Below, in pieces: positions 16,929 to 25,233 of a stretch of DNA of 64,000 nucleotides (its first letter is position 1; each line of letters opens with the position of its first letter). The notes beneath the pieces were generated by a model that had not been told where the DNA came from, searched no databases, and saw only the letters and a list, made by a program, of their open reading frames with translations. The stretch spans positions 124,001 through 188,000 of the forward strand of contig JAKQTP010000138.1 in the NCBI GenBank assembly GCA_029563035.1, read 5' to 3'. This DNA comes from an archaeon (GTDB taxonomy: Archaea; Iainarchaeota; Iainarchaeia; CSSED10-239). The translations under genes were made by a program, and so were the position numbers.

Positions 16929-18178
16929 TTTAATACACCTTTTAATAATAAATAAACACTTACGTATTCTGGGAGTTCTAGTTTCTCGCCTAGACTATAA
17001 GGACCAAACTCTTGCTCAAGCAACCTAAACCTTGGAACAGGCCTAGTCACTTCTCCATTTCTATCTTTATCAGGCCTAAAAAGAACAGGATCCAAAAAAG
17101 GATCAAACTTTTCTAGTGCTTCTCTGTCTTTTAGTTTAGTTGATAAAAGCCCGGTTCCGCCATGAATGGTATCTGGCATTCTCATGATTTTATAGATATC
17201 ACTTGAAGATGCTGGATCTATTCTAAAACCAAGCCTAGAAATTGCAATAGCTAATAAATCCTCCCAAAATTTAGCATCCTTTACAGATTCGCTTGTAAAA
17301 TTATGCCATAATATATTATTATACATCTTATTTAAAATAACTTCTTTATGCTCTAGCAGTTTATTAATCTTTACTTTTGAATAAGAAAAGTCTTTTTTCA
17401 GGGTTTTTTCGTCCATTTCTTGTATGTAGTTTCTTAGATATGTGATTAGTTTGCCTGCCCAGCCATTCTTTGTGTCAGGACTTGGGCAAAACCATTGTTT
17501 TCCCTTATATTCAAAGCCAAGTTTACTAAGATCTAAATCTTTGCCTTGGATATAGTTCATCATCTGAAGACGAGAAGACTTAGATAACGGTATTATGCTT
17601 TTATCTGTTACTCTCAAATGATAGCCCTTAGAACCAGAAAAAGAAATCACAAAACTTGAAGAATCAAGCTTAAACTCAGTTTCTAGAAAATCTATCAAAC
17701 GAAGAGTTTCTGATTTTGCATGACCTAGGCATTTGTCGCAAATCCATTCAATAACTTCAAGTTTGCCTTGGCATTCTGGGCAGATATCTTTATGGCCCTT
17801 GCCACTTGCCTCACAGCTTTTGCAAAACCAAATATCGTGTTCTTCTTTACAAGGAAGATTAAAATCATCAGCATCAAACTCGTAGACAATATCTGAGCCT
17901 TCTAAAATCTTATTCTCCATTGGTCGCCTTTCTGGATATTTATAATAGGCAGTAGAATAAGATATAAAAAAAGGAGTTTTTTCTGTTAAAAATCTGTTTA
18001 GTCCTGCGTTGTTAGAAAAGGCAAGATGCCTTGCACTAATCTTTTTACCAAAATCCCCTATACCGACCTCTCTTTTTTCAATCGCAATAGCACTAGTAAC
18101 AGGATTATGCTGATAATAATTTCTGAAAAGATCTCTTAAGTAAGAAATAGTAAATTCAGAAATTTCATTACTTGCCAT
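16925..18178 (-). CDS. priS: DNA primase small (catalytic) subunit PriS
   Basis: The 417-residue protein carries the AEP primase active site: YEFDADDF with the metal-binding Asp pair, SGSKGYHLRV as the second motif, and RMPDTIHGGTGL in the C-terminal part. Between residues about 115 and 165 lies a cysteine-rich insert with CKSC, CPEC and CDKC pairs plus further cysteines, larger than the single zinc knuckle of many archaeal PriS. It synthesises RNA/DNA primers with PriL, encoded separately at 27317. It is upstream of and overlapping the GINS gene. Confidence 0.95.
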   Translation of the reverse strand: MASNEISEFTISYLRDLFRNYYQHNPVTSAIAIEKREVGIGDFGKKISARHLAFSNNAGLNRFLTEKTPFFISYSTAYYKYPERRPMENKILEGSDIVYEFDADDFNLPCKEEHDIWFCKSCEASGKGHKDICPECQGKLEVIEWICDKCLGHAKSETLRLIDFLETEFKLDSSSFVISFSGSKGYHLRVTDKSIIPLSKSSRLQMMNYIQGKDLDLSKLGFEYKGKQWFCPSPDTKNGWAGKLITYLRNYIQEMDEKTLKKDFSYSKVKINKLLEHKEVILNKMYNNILWHNFTSESVKDAKFWEDLLAIAISRLGFRIDPASSSDIYKIMRMPDTIHGGTGLLSTKLKDREALEKFDPFLDPVLFRPDKDRNGEVTRPVPRFRLLEQEFGPYSLGEKLELPEYVSVYLLLKGVLK

Positions 18179-18224
18179 ATATAATATATGTTAAACAAGT
18201 ATTTTAAAGTATTAACTTGAAAAA

Positions 18225-18977
18225 TCAATAAAATGTTCCTCTTTTATAGTCAAAGGCATGGCCTGGATGAGAATATGCTCTTATCTTTATTCCCCATTTC
18301 CTTTCTATATCTGTGAAAATCTCTCTTAAATCCTTTGTTTTAGAAACTTTTAATCTTTTTCCAAAATCAAAATCTTTTTCTATCATATCATTAAGATATC
18401 TGCTTACTTTTCCATTTTCTTGATAAAAGAATAAATCAGCATTGAATTTTTCGAAAGGTGTTATTTGTCTTCTATTCTTTTTTGCAAATTCTAAATAACA
18501 ATTATAAATGTGACTTCTTAATTGCTTATTTAGTGCATCTTTTTTAAAAACAACATGGACTCTTCCAAGTTCTTTTCCATTCTCAAAATGAATTGATGAA
18601 ACAACAGCTCTATTTTTTTTGCCACTTGTTGTTATATAATCATCAACCCAACCTAGAAAATCAAAGGGGCCTGGTGTTGATTCTGTTGCTAGTTTTGGAT
18701 TACAAAGGTGAGTGTGTATTTCTGTATGTTCCCCAGTAAGATATTTGCGTTTTTCATCATATCTTACTTCTTTTTCATTTATTTTAATTGTTTTATCAAT
18801 AAATTTTCTTCTTGGCTTTTTATAACCAAATATTTCATGTTTGGTTCTTCCAGGAATTGATTCAATCTGTTCTTTAAAAGTTGGCCTTTTTAATATTGAT
18901 TTTTGTAATTTAATCTGAGGCTTAAACCTTTGTCTTTTTACTGACAGTTTCAATGATGGTCTTTTCAGTGGTGGCAT
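18225..18977 (-). CDS. Unknown protein with an HxH motif, directly downstream of rad50
   Basis: No family is recognised with confidence in this 250-residue protein. The first 70 residues are very basic and rich in Lys, Arg and Pro. A central part reads GEHTEIHTHLCNPKL, then TPGPFDFLGWVDDY, a strand AVVSSIHF and then RVHVVFKK. The E..HxH..S.....D pattern is loosely like a JAB/JAMM metal site, but the Ser-Asp spacing is longer than the usual SxxD, so this is a suggestion only. The gene begins 1 nt after the rad50 stop, the place where mre11 or nurA might be expected, so a DNA-end processing partner is conceivable. Confidence 0.7.
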   Translation of the reverse strand: MPPLKRPSLKLSVKRQRFKPQIKLQKSILKRPTFKEQIESIPGRTKHEIFGYKKPRRKFIDKTIKINEKEVRYDEKRKYLTGEHTEIHTHLCNPKLATESTPGPFDFLGWVDDYITTSGKKNRAVVSSIHFENGKELGRVHVVFKKDALNKQLRSHIYNCYLEFAKKNRRQITPFEKFNADLFFYQENGKVSRYLNDMIEKDFDFGKRLKVSKTKDLREIFTDIERKWGIKIRAYSHPGHAFDYKRGTFY

Positions 18978-18978
18978 A

Positions 18979-21201
18979 TCACTCCTCTTTTATAAATGAA
19001 ACTCCGTCGTTTTCTTTATCTCTTTCAATTATGTACTTGCTTGAGTTTGTAGTTTCTAATAACTTTTGGTCATGAGTTATTATAAATATTTGTTCTACTA
19101 GCTCAGGAAGCTCTTTATCAAGAATTGAGGATAACATAGAAATGGTTTTTGAATCCATATTGTGGGTTGGCTCATCAAGTATTAACAAGCCAAGATTTTT
19201 TGTCAAAGACAAAGCAATAGCAACCCTGATGCTTAGTGCTGCACAGGTTCTTTCACCACCTGATAAAAGCCCTTCAACTCTTATCCATTCTTTTCCTAAG
19301 GTCAAAACTTCCAAGACATAATCATTTTCTGCTTTTAGCCTTGCTGAAAGATAATCGCCATAAGGATAGACCTTTGGCCAAATCACTTCTAATGTCTTGT
19401 TAATATTATCAACAAGCACTTTACGAAGATGTTCTTGGCTATTTTCAAGAGCCTGAGAAAAGAAAACCATATCTTTTTGTTTTGTTTCTAGTTTTGTTAT
19501 TGTGTTTTGATTTTCTTTAAGATTCAAAGATAATTTTTCATATTGTGCTTTTGTGTTTTCTAGATTTTTTATTATTCCTTGTATCAAAGATATTTGAACA
19601 TTATTGTTATTTAGTTTCTCTTCTTGGTTTCTCAGATCTGCTAATAACGAGAGATAATTATTATCATCATAATTCATGCTTAAAAGCTTCTTAGAGAAAA
19701 ATTCTTGTTTTTTTATAATTTCAGACAATTGTTCTTTTTTAGTTTGGTAGTCTATTGCTTGAATTATAGCATCTATCTCTTTTTCAAGAGCAGAAATGTC
19801 TTTTGGCTTGCCAAGAGCCTTTTCTTGCTCATCAAGCTTTTTCTTTTCTTCAATTATTCTTTGCTTTCTATCAACTAACAAATGTTGCTCACTTGCTTTT
19901 CTTTCTTTTTTCTGTAGCAAACTAAATTCTTCTCTTAATGATAACAAAGATTTATCAAGAGCCAAAATATCATTTGTTATTTTTGCATTTGTTTCTTTTT
20001 TTGATTTTAGTTTTTCAAAAATCTGAATTTCTGACAATTGCGAATCACATACAGGACATTTAGAAAAGCCCTTTTCAAGCTCAGCTACTGCTTTTAGATT
20101 CTCTTGTTTTTGGGAATTAAGAATTGCTTGTTTTTGGATAGCACTATTGATTTCTTGCGAAATCTTTTCTTTTTCTAGATTTATTTTGGATAAATCTAAA
20201 GAAACATCAAGAGAACTATTGATCTGCTCAAGCTGGTTAGTCAAGATAAAATTCTGGGAAGCAATTGATTTAAGTTTTGTTTCTAGCTCTTGGCTTTCTT
20301 TTAACTGCTTTTGTAAATCTTGCTTTTTCTCTAAAAGCACATCTCTTGTAAGCGAAAAGAAATTGGTTTTTTGTGTTTCTAAAACACTAAGCTCTTTTGA
20401 GAGCTCTTGTTTTCTATAATCTATTGCTCTTATCTCTTGATTAAGAGTATCAAATTCTGTTTTTTGCTTTTTTAAAATTTCAACTTTGGATTTCAGGTCT
20501 TGTTCTCTGGACTTGAGATTGTTTGTAGATTCTAATAAGTGCTTTATTTTTTCTTGGTTTTCTTGAATATTCTTTTCTGTATCAGAAATATTAAAAGACA
20601 AAAGCTGGTTTTCTAGCTGAGCAATCAATTTTTGAATTGCACCATACTCTGCATCAAGATATGCCTTTAGAGAACGAGAATTTATTTTTATCTTTTCTAA
20701 ATTGTTAATACCAAAAAGAGCATCAAACTGTTCTTTTCTTTTGCTTGGAGGTATCTTTAGAAAATAATCAATTTCGTTTTGTTCGCTATATACTATTTTT
20801 ACAAAAAGATCATAGTCAATTCCAAGAATGTTTGAAACCCTCTCATTAACATCTGTTTGCTTTGGGCCAACAAGCAACTTGTCTTCGCAAAAAAGCTTAG
20901 CAGTATTAACTTTTCCAATAAAAATTTCTCTTTCAACCCTGTAGTTTTTAGAATCATGCTCAAACTCAAGCTTTAGCTTTGCTTCTTTTCTTTTTACTGG
21001 CTTAAACATTATTGTTTCAGCCAAAGTTATCTTTCTGTTTTGCAGGCTTGGAAATGTGCCAAAAAGAGAATAACATATAGCATCAACAATACTGGACTTA
21101 CCAGCACCAATCTTTCCAACAATTATGTTTGTGCCTTTCTCAAAAGAAACTTTTGTGTTCTGGTGTGTCTTCCAGTTTTCTAAAATTATTGATTTTAACA
21201 T
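18979..21201 (-). CDS. rad50: Rad50 DNA repair ATPase
   Basis: The protein is about 740 residues from the ATG at 21201 (MLKSIILENWKTHQ). A TTG three codons upstream is also open. The N-terminal ATPase lobe has Walker A IGAGKSS near 31-37. Two long coiled-coil stretches flank a CPVC zinc hook near residue 383. The C-terminal lobe has LLSGGERTCAALS (signature) and LLILDEPTHNMD (Walker B). The coiled coils are shorter than in many Rad50 proteins. Rad50 works with Mre11 at DNA ends, but no mre11 adjoins it here. The gene heads a minus-strand run that continues into the HxH protein and primase. Confidence 0.93.
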   Translation of the reverse strand: MLKSIILENWKTHQNTKVSFEKGTNIIVGKIGAGKSSIVDAICYSLFGTFPSLQNRKITLAETIMFKPVKRKEAKLKLEFEHDSKNYRVEREIFIGKVNTAKLFCEDKLLVGPKQTDVNERVSNILGIDYDLFVKIVYSEQNEIDYFLKIPPSKRKEQFDALFGINNLEKIKINSRSLKAYLDAEYGAIQKLIAQLENQLLSFNISDTEKNIQENQEKIKHLLESTNNLKSREQDLKSKVEILKKQKTEFDTLNQEIRAIDYRKQELSKELSVLETQKTNFFSLTRDVLLEKKQDLQKQLKESQELETKLKSIASQNFILTNQLEQINSSLDVSLDLSKINLEKEKISQEINSAIQKQAILNSQKQENLKAVAELEKGFSKCPVCDSQLSEIQIFEKLKSKKETNAKITNDILALDKSLLSLREEFSLLQKKERKASEQHLLVDRKQRIIEEKKKLDEQEKALGKPKDISALEKEIDAIIQAIDYQTKKEQLSEIIKKQEFFSKKLLSMNYDDNNYLSLLADLRNQEEKLNNNNVQISLIQGIIKNLENTKAQYEKLSLNLKENQNTITKLETKQKDMVFFSQALENSQEHLRKVLVDNINKTLEVIWPKVYPYGDYLSARLKAENDYVLEVLTLGKEWIRVEGLLSGGERTCAALSIRVAIALSLTKNLGLLILDEPTHNMDSKTISMLSSILDKELPELVEQIFIITHDQKLLETTNSSKYIIERDKENDGVSFIKEE

Positions 21202-21307
21202 ATGTTCCAATATATTTGTGTATATTCTGTTTTAAATAACTATTTTTTCAAATTCACAAAAAATATGAAGGACTGGTTTTATAAACAAGAAAAACACAAA
21301 AATATCT

Positions 21308-21487
21308 ATGAAACTACTAAAAGACCAAAAGGCACAAATCTCTGCAGAGATGATAATACTTTTAGCAGCTATTGTTGCTATTGTTCTTGTGATTATCACT
21401 CAATTGCAAAAGACCACTACAAAAGCAAATCATACTGTTGAAAAAACCTCAAACAAGATATTTGATAAGATTTCAGATATTGAGTAG
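21308..21487 (+). CDS. Small class III signal peptide (prepilin-like) protein
   Basis: This 59-residue ORF starts MKLLKDQKAQISAEMIILLAAIVAIV. The KAQISAEMI segment is the archaeal class III signal, cleaved after Ala before Gln-Ile-Ser by a FlaK/EppA-type prepilin peptidase. It is followed by a hydrophobic helix and a polar tail of about 28 residues. The family polymerises into, or associates with, type IV pilus-like filaments through this helix. It ends 2 nt before the next pilin-like gene. The gene is divergent from rad50. Confidence 0.8.
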   Translation: MKLLKDQKAQISAEMIILLAAIVAIVLVIITQLQKTTTKANHTVEKTSNKIFDKISDIE

Positions 21488-21489
21488 GA

Positions 21490-21870
21490 ATGAAAGGATT
21501 TGTAACTTTAGAGTATATTTTGTTGATTGCAGGGATTATCTCTGTGCTTGGTGCAAGCATTATTGGAGTTATTAGCCTCTATAACAAGAATATTATTGTT
21601 AATGACAATTACAGATTAACAGGCTTTTGTAAAGAGCTAAGGGCAGAGGTTGAGTTATTTGAGATTATGCCTGAAGGAAAGAGCGAGATTGAGCCAGGAG
21701 CGCTTAGCACTTGGCAAATAGAAAAAAGCAATAACAAGATAATAATTAAGAACAAACAAAAGACTTGTAAAATTAAAACTTTTCTTTCTATTAAAATTGG
21801 TTTTTCAGAAATCACAGAAAAGCAAAAAATAACCCTAACAAGACATAATAATATTTTAAATATAGATTGA
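21490..21870 (+). CDS. Prepilin-like protein with class III-type signal
   Basis: The 126-residue protein starts MKGFVTLEYILLIAGIISVLGASIIGV: a two-residue basic leader and Gly, then a hydrophobic helix with Glu at position +5 (TLE), as in type IV pilins. The remainder is a small, probably beta-rich, outer domain with two cysteines (TGFCKEL and KTCKIKT) that could form a disulfide. It follows the smaller pilin-like gene by 2 nt and precedes the HExxH protein by 14 nt, so the three form an operon. Sequence family beyond this is not recognised. Confidence 0.78.
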   Translation: MKGFVTLEYILLIAGIISVLGASIIGVISLYNKNIIVNDNYRLTGFCKELRAEVELFEIMPEGKSEIEPGALSTWQIEKSNNKIIIKNKQKTCKIKTFLSIKIGFSEITEKQKITLTRHNNILNID

Positions 21871-21884
21871 AATAATTATTATTT

Positions 21885-22400
21885 ATGGAACTTAATGAAA
21901 TAATGCATATTCTTTTCTTTCCAGGAATTATTCTGCACGAAACAGCACATGCTTTGGCTTGCTTGATCTTTGGAGTAAAAATAAAAAAAATAAAGTTTAT
22001 TGATAAGTCAGGTGGCTATGTTGTGCATGAGGATTCAAAAGACTATAAGATAATTATAATCTCATTATTTCCATTTTTGTTTAATATCTTTATTGCAATT
22101 ATTTGTGCAAGCATCATAGAATTTACAAAAGAGCCGTTCTATATATTTTTGCTTGTCTGGATAGGAATTAGTGCATTGTTCTTTTGTGTGCCAAGCGACC
22201 AGGACACAAACAACTCTTTTGAGGCAATCAAAAGAACCTATTATAAGAAACAGAGTTTCTGGTTATTGCTATTAAAAGTGCTATTTTTGCCGTTCTTTCT
22301 TTTGCTTACAATAATTTTGGCATTATTTAAGATATTTGATAAAGTCATAGCTGTAAGGCTATTATTAATAGGATTTTGGATATATCTTTTGGTTATCTAA
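21885..22400 (+). CDS. Membrane protein with HExxH zinc-protease motif (M50-like or DUF3267-like)
   Basis: This 171-residue protein has about four to five hydrophobic segments. The motif IILHETAHALACLIFG puts HETAH at residues 18-22 inside the first helix, as in M50 site-2 proteases and in small DUF3267-like membrane proteins. The second M50 metal ligand motif (NxxPxxxLDG) is not seen. An SDQDTNN stretch after the third helix could supply an acidic ligand, but this is uncertain. It follows two prepilin-like genes, so a role in processing or membrane quality control is only a guess. Confidence 0.72.
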   Translation: MELNEIMHILFFPGIILHETAHALACLIFGVKIKKIKFIDKSGGYVVHEDSKDYKIIIISLFPFLFNIFIAIICASIIEFTKEPFYIFLLVWIGISALFFCVPSDQDTNNSFEAIKRTYYKKQSFWLLLLKVLFLPFFLLLTIILALFKIFDKVIAVRLLLIGFWIYLLVI

Positions 22401-22551
22401 GGCACTAGAGAAATCCTTTTTAAAAACAACAAAAATGAAATTGAAATTTTCATTAATTCTACTAGGCAAATCTATCTAACAGTGGTTTTTTAAAGATTTG
22501 TTTCTATTGTATCTAGATATATATTTAATTAAATAAGGAGGATGATGTTAA

Positions 22552-23493
22552 ATGTTAAAGCCAACAAGAAATTTAAGAAGAGGCAGTTTTCCTAATGCAG
22601 AAAAAGTAAAATCAATAACAATGGGTAAGCGTAAATTTGTTGCTGAAAAGAAATCAAAAGTAAAGAAGGAATCAACTAAAAAAGCAGAAATTAAAAATAA
22701 ATCTATTGACCCTAAGACTTTATCAAAAATTAAAAAAATATCATCAGAGAAAAATAAATTAATTAATAAAGTAATAAGAGAAGCAGAAATAGAAAAGAGA
22801 GTAGCTGAACTTAAAAGGATAACTAATAGCGCTAAGCTTATTTCAAAAAAAAGGTCAATAAGAGATAAACTATTAAAAGGCGATAATATTAACTTTGGTA
22901 TCGCCACAGATGCAGCAATCAAACTAACTGCACAAACCAGCGCCGATCCTAACTTGTTTATTAAATATTTGACGGAAATTACAAGGCAAGCATCACAACT
23001 AGAGGACAATTGGGGTAGATTTCCTAATGTTGCTTATAGAAGTGATTATTTTAAGAAAGTCATTCCTAAAATAATTAATGCAAACCCAACCCCTGAAGAT
23101 TTGCGGACAATTACTAATTTTGTACAGAAATTATATGATAGATACTACATGTCCCTTGGTAGTGATAATCCGTTTAAATGCGGAGATCATTTTTTGTTAA
23201 ATGCACTTTACGAGTTTAGTTCAAAACCAGTACAAATGAAAAAAAGACTTAATTTATCCCAAGAAATATTTGAAGAATGTCTTAACCAAGAATTAAGGGT
23301 TTATCGTAGTGTCTATGATTACTTGGGCCGCTTTTTTCCAATAATATTTGAATCTATTAAACCTATGCAAAATCTTAAAAATATGCAGAAGGTTACTAAA
23401 ATGTTTGCTGACATGAATCATAAAGAAAAAGTGCAATTTTTTCAGCAAGATAAAAAATTGATTCTCAAAGAAATATCTCGCATACTTAAATAA
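22552..23493 (+). CDS. Unknown basic, helical protein
   Basis: I do not recognise this 313-residue protein. The first 90 residues are very Lys-rich and look disordered or coiled (AEKKSKVKKESTKKAEIK). The remaining 220 residues are predicted to be alpha-helical with no membrane segment, cysteine pair or nucleotide motif. The ATG at 22552 has a strong AGGAGG ribosome-binding site 9 nt upstream, which favours it over the in-frame ATG at 22621. The upstream gap of about 150 nt contains a 7-bp hairpin (22434-22454). Nucleic acid binding is possible from its charge, but not shown. Confidence 0.75.
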   Translation: MLKPTRNLRRGSFPNAEKVKSITMGKRKFVAEKKSKVKKESTKKAEIKNKSIDPKTLSKIKKISSEKNKLINKVIREAEIEKRVAELKRITNSAKLISKKRSIRDKLLKGDNINFGIATDAAIKLTAQTSADPNLFIKYLTEITRQASQLEDNWGRFPNVAYRSDYFKKVIPKIINANPTPEDLRTITNFVQKLYDRYYMSLGSDNPFKCGDHFLLNALYEFSSKPVQMKKRLNLSQEIFEECLNQELRVYRSVYDYLGRFFPIIFESIKPMQNLKNMQKVTKMFADMNHKEKVQFFQQDKKLILKEISRILK

Positions 23494-23608
23494 TTCAGAA
23501 TTGCAACCACAAAGAGAGATTGTAATTGCCAAATTCATGAGATTTGTGATTTTCTTAATTAGTAGCAGTGTTGCTATCTAAAAAGAATAATATTTAAACC
23601 TTATCTCT

Positions 23609-23623
23609 ACTATATATTATATA
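23609..23623 (+). promoter_or_regulatory. TATA box for rpoK-rps17e
   Basis: The element ACTATATATTATATA is centred about 57 nt before the rpoK ATG. It would give a leader of roughly 30 nt. It is the best box A candidate in the gap. Confidence 0.4.
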
Positions 23624-23672
23624 GACAAAATGACCTTATTTTAGTTCTATAATAATTAAATAAAAGATTAAT

Positions 23673-23879
23673 ATGGTTTCAAAACTTACAAAATATGAAA
23701 TAACTAGACTAATATCTGCTAGAGCACAGCAAATTTCCTGTGGAGCACCTGCTTTAGTAAAGGTAAAAAAAGACAGTACTGCTTATTCTATAGCAAAAGA
23801 GGAATTTGATACTAAGACTATGCCACTTGCAGTTATTAGAAACATAAACAATAGTAAGGTTGTAATCACAGTAAATTAA
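23673..23879 (+). CDS. rpoK: DNA-directed RNA polymerase subunit K (Rpb6 homologue)
   Basis: The 68-residue protein shows the RpoK core: LTKYEITRLISARAQQISCGAPALVKV followed by AKEEFDTKTMPLAVIR. In the family the TKYE and ARAxQI-xxGAP segments are conserved, and the subunit stabilises the polymerase clamp/assembly. The length is at the short end of the family (often 60-100 residues). It is followed after 13 nt by the ribosomal protein eS17 gene on the same transcript. Confidence 0.93.
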   Translation: MVSKLTKYEITRLISARAQQISCGAPALVKVKKDSTAYSIAKEEFDTKTMPLAVIRNINNSKVVITVN

Positions 23880-23892
23880 GGAGAAATCAATC

Positions 23893-24162
23893 ATGGGTAA
23901 AGCGATGTCAAATAAGATAAAAGCAAAAGCAAAGATAATATATAACGAATTTAAAGAAGACTTTGGTGTTGATTTTAAAGCAAATAAAGAATTTATAAAA
24001 AGTATGAACCTTCCATTGTCTAAATTAACAATAAACTTAATGTCTGCTTATATCACTAGAACAGTAAAGAAAGAAAAGAAGGAACAAGAAGCATTAAAGA
24101 TTAAAGTAGATCCTAATGCTATCCCTACAAAAAAACCAGTTAACAAAAACATAACACATTAA
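23893..24162 (+). CDS. rps17e: Small subunit ribosomal protein eS17
   Basis: This 89-residue protein has the family core: AKIIYNEFKEDFGVDFKANKEFIKSM, then LPLSKLTINLMSAYITRTVKK, a small three-helix protein of the 30S head. The C-terminal 20 residues are an unconserved tail. An AAGGAGA ribosome-binding site ends 8 nt before the ATG at 23893, which decides for this start over the internal Met5. It is co-transcribed with rpoK and faces pelA convergently. Confidence 0.92.
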   Translation: MGKAMSNKIKAKAKIIYNEFKEDFGVDFKANKEFIKSMNLPLSKLTINLMSAYITRTVKKEKKEQEALKIKVDPNAIPTKKPVNKNITH

Positions 24163-24187
24163 TTGTGTTATTGTCTTTTTCTTATTT
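24152..24187 (+). terminator. Hairpin plus T-tract after eS17
   Basis: TAACACA (24152-24158) pairs perfectly with TGTGTTA (24164-24170) around a 5-nt loop. A T-rich run (TTGTCTTTTTTCTTATTTTCT) follows immediately. The hairpin overlaps the eS17 stop codon and lies in the 27 nt before the convergent pelA end. Archaea mainly need only the U-tract, but the arrangement looks like an intrinsic terminator. Confidence 0.55.
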
Positions 24188-24189
24188 TC

Positions 24190-25224
24190 TTAAAAAGTCA
24201 AAGGATATCTTAAAGTGGAGATTATTCCACCAAAAGATTTTAAAGCTTTAGAAACATCGTGTTCTTCATCAACAATATGCACTTTTGTCTTAACAATATC
24301 TGCTTTTTTAATAAGCTCTTGGACTTTATCAAGCTCTCTCTTCCAAAGCCTTTCAGAAATCATTATGTTTTCACAAGCACCTAGGTCAAGGGCAATAGAC
24401 ACCTCTTGTAAGCCATAGGCTACCTTGTTATTGTTCTTGCCTAAATTTTCAAGAAAGGCGTCTAGAATCTTTTGTTCTTTATAGATTATTGAGTTTTTAA
24501 AAAATCTAGCAACTTCTTTTTTAGAGAATAACTCATTTATTGATGACTTGTTAGTATTTTGAATTGCTAGCTCTAGGATCTTAAAAGAACTTTTTTTTTG
24601 TTTAATGAATTCAGAAAGCTTAGATTTTGTAGCACCAGGGCCTGCAATAATAATCTGGCAATCATACCTTGAAACTATTGAAAAGATTTCAGAAAAGAAA
24701 TTTGAAAAATCAAAATCAGAAGAATATCTTTTGCCTGGCTTTCCTGAATCAATTACTGCAAGCTCTTTTATTCCAATATTTGTAAGCTCAAAAAGATTTG
24801 CTCTCTCATCATCAAGAGCAATCAAAAGAATTGAACAAGAAATTGCAGAATTGTTGTTTTGAAGCAAATCCAATTGATGAGAAAAGAACTGTGGTTTTTT
24901 TAAAGTATAAGATTTAGAAAGAGAGATTTCAAGAGTGTGGTATTCACCAAGAGGCGCTAGATCTTCAGGCTTGCTCTCAACAATCTTTCCTGTAAATCTT
25001 AAAGAATTAAGTTCTTTAGAAAAATCAAACTTCTCAATAGATATTGAAACAAAGACTGGCTTTCTTGTTGAGTCGTTATCTGCCTCGTTACCTCTTATCC
25101 TTCTATAGGAAGAACCAGAGATAACATCTCCAACATCAGTAATTGATTTAATGACCCAGAGATCCTCAAGAGTCTGAGGAATAAAAACAAGTTTCCCATC
25201 CTTTTGTAAAGAAAGAATATTCAT
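24190..25224 (-). CDS. pelA: Pelota, mRNA surveillance/ribosome rescue factor
   Basis: This 344-residue protein aligns in pattern with archaeal Pelota: an N-terminal Sm-like domain (GDVISGSSYRRIRG), a central eRF1-like domain without GGQ (DSGKPGKRYSSDF region) and the C-terminal L7Ae-like domain (VAYGLQEVSIALDLGACENIMIS). Pelota occupies the A site of stalled ribosomes and, with ABCE1, splits them. The last part HDVSKALKSFGGIISTLRYPL is typical. An NFACT-R protein encoded at 43471 may belong to the same rescue field. Confidence 0.95.
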   Translation of the reverse strand: MNILSLQKDGKLVFIPQTLEDLWVIKSITDVGDVISGSSYRRIRGNEADNDSTRKPVFVSISIEKFDFSKELNSLRFTGKIVESKPEDLAPLGEYHTLEISLSKSYTLKKPQFFSHQLDLLQNNNSAISCSILLIALDDERANLFELTNIGIKELAVIDSGKPGKRYSSDFDFSNFFSEIFSIVSRYDCQIIIAGPGATKSKLSEFIKQKKSSFKILELAIQNTNKSSINELFSKKEVARFFKNSIIYKEQKILDAFLENLGKNNNKVAYGLQEVSIALDLGACENIMISERLWKRELDKVQELIKKADIVKTKVHIVDEEHDVSKALKSFGGIISTLRYPLTF

Positions 25225-25233
25225 AATTGTTCA

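Noticed and set aside
21202..21441. A 79-codon plus-strand ORF upstream of the pilin-like genes
   Set aside because: It overlaps the 59-residue class III signal protein, which has a clear KAQISAEMI signal. The longer frame has no recognisable features.
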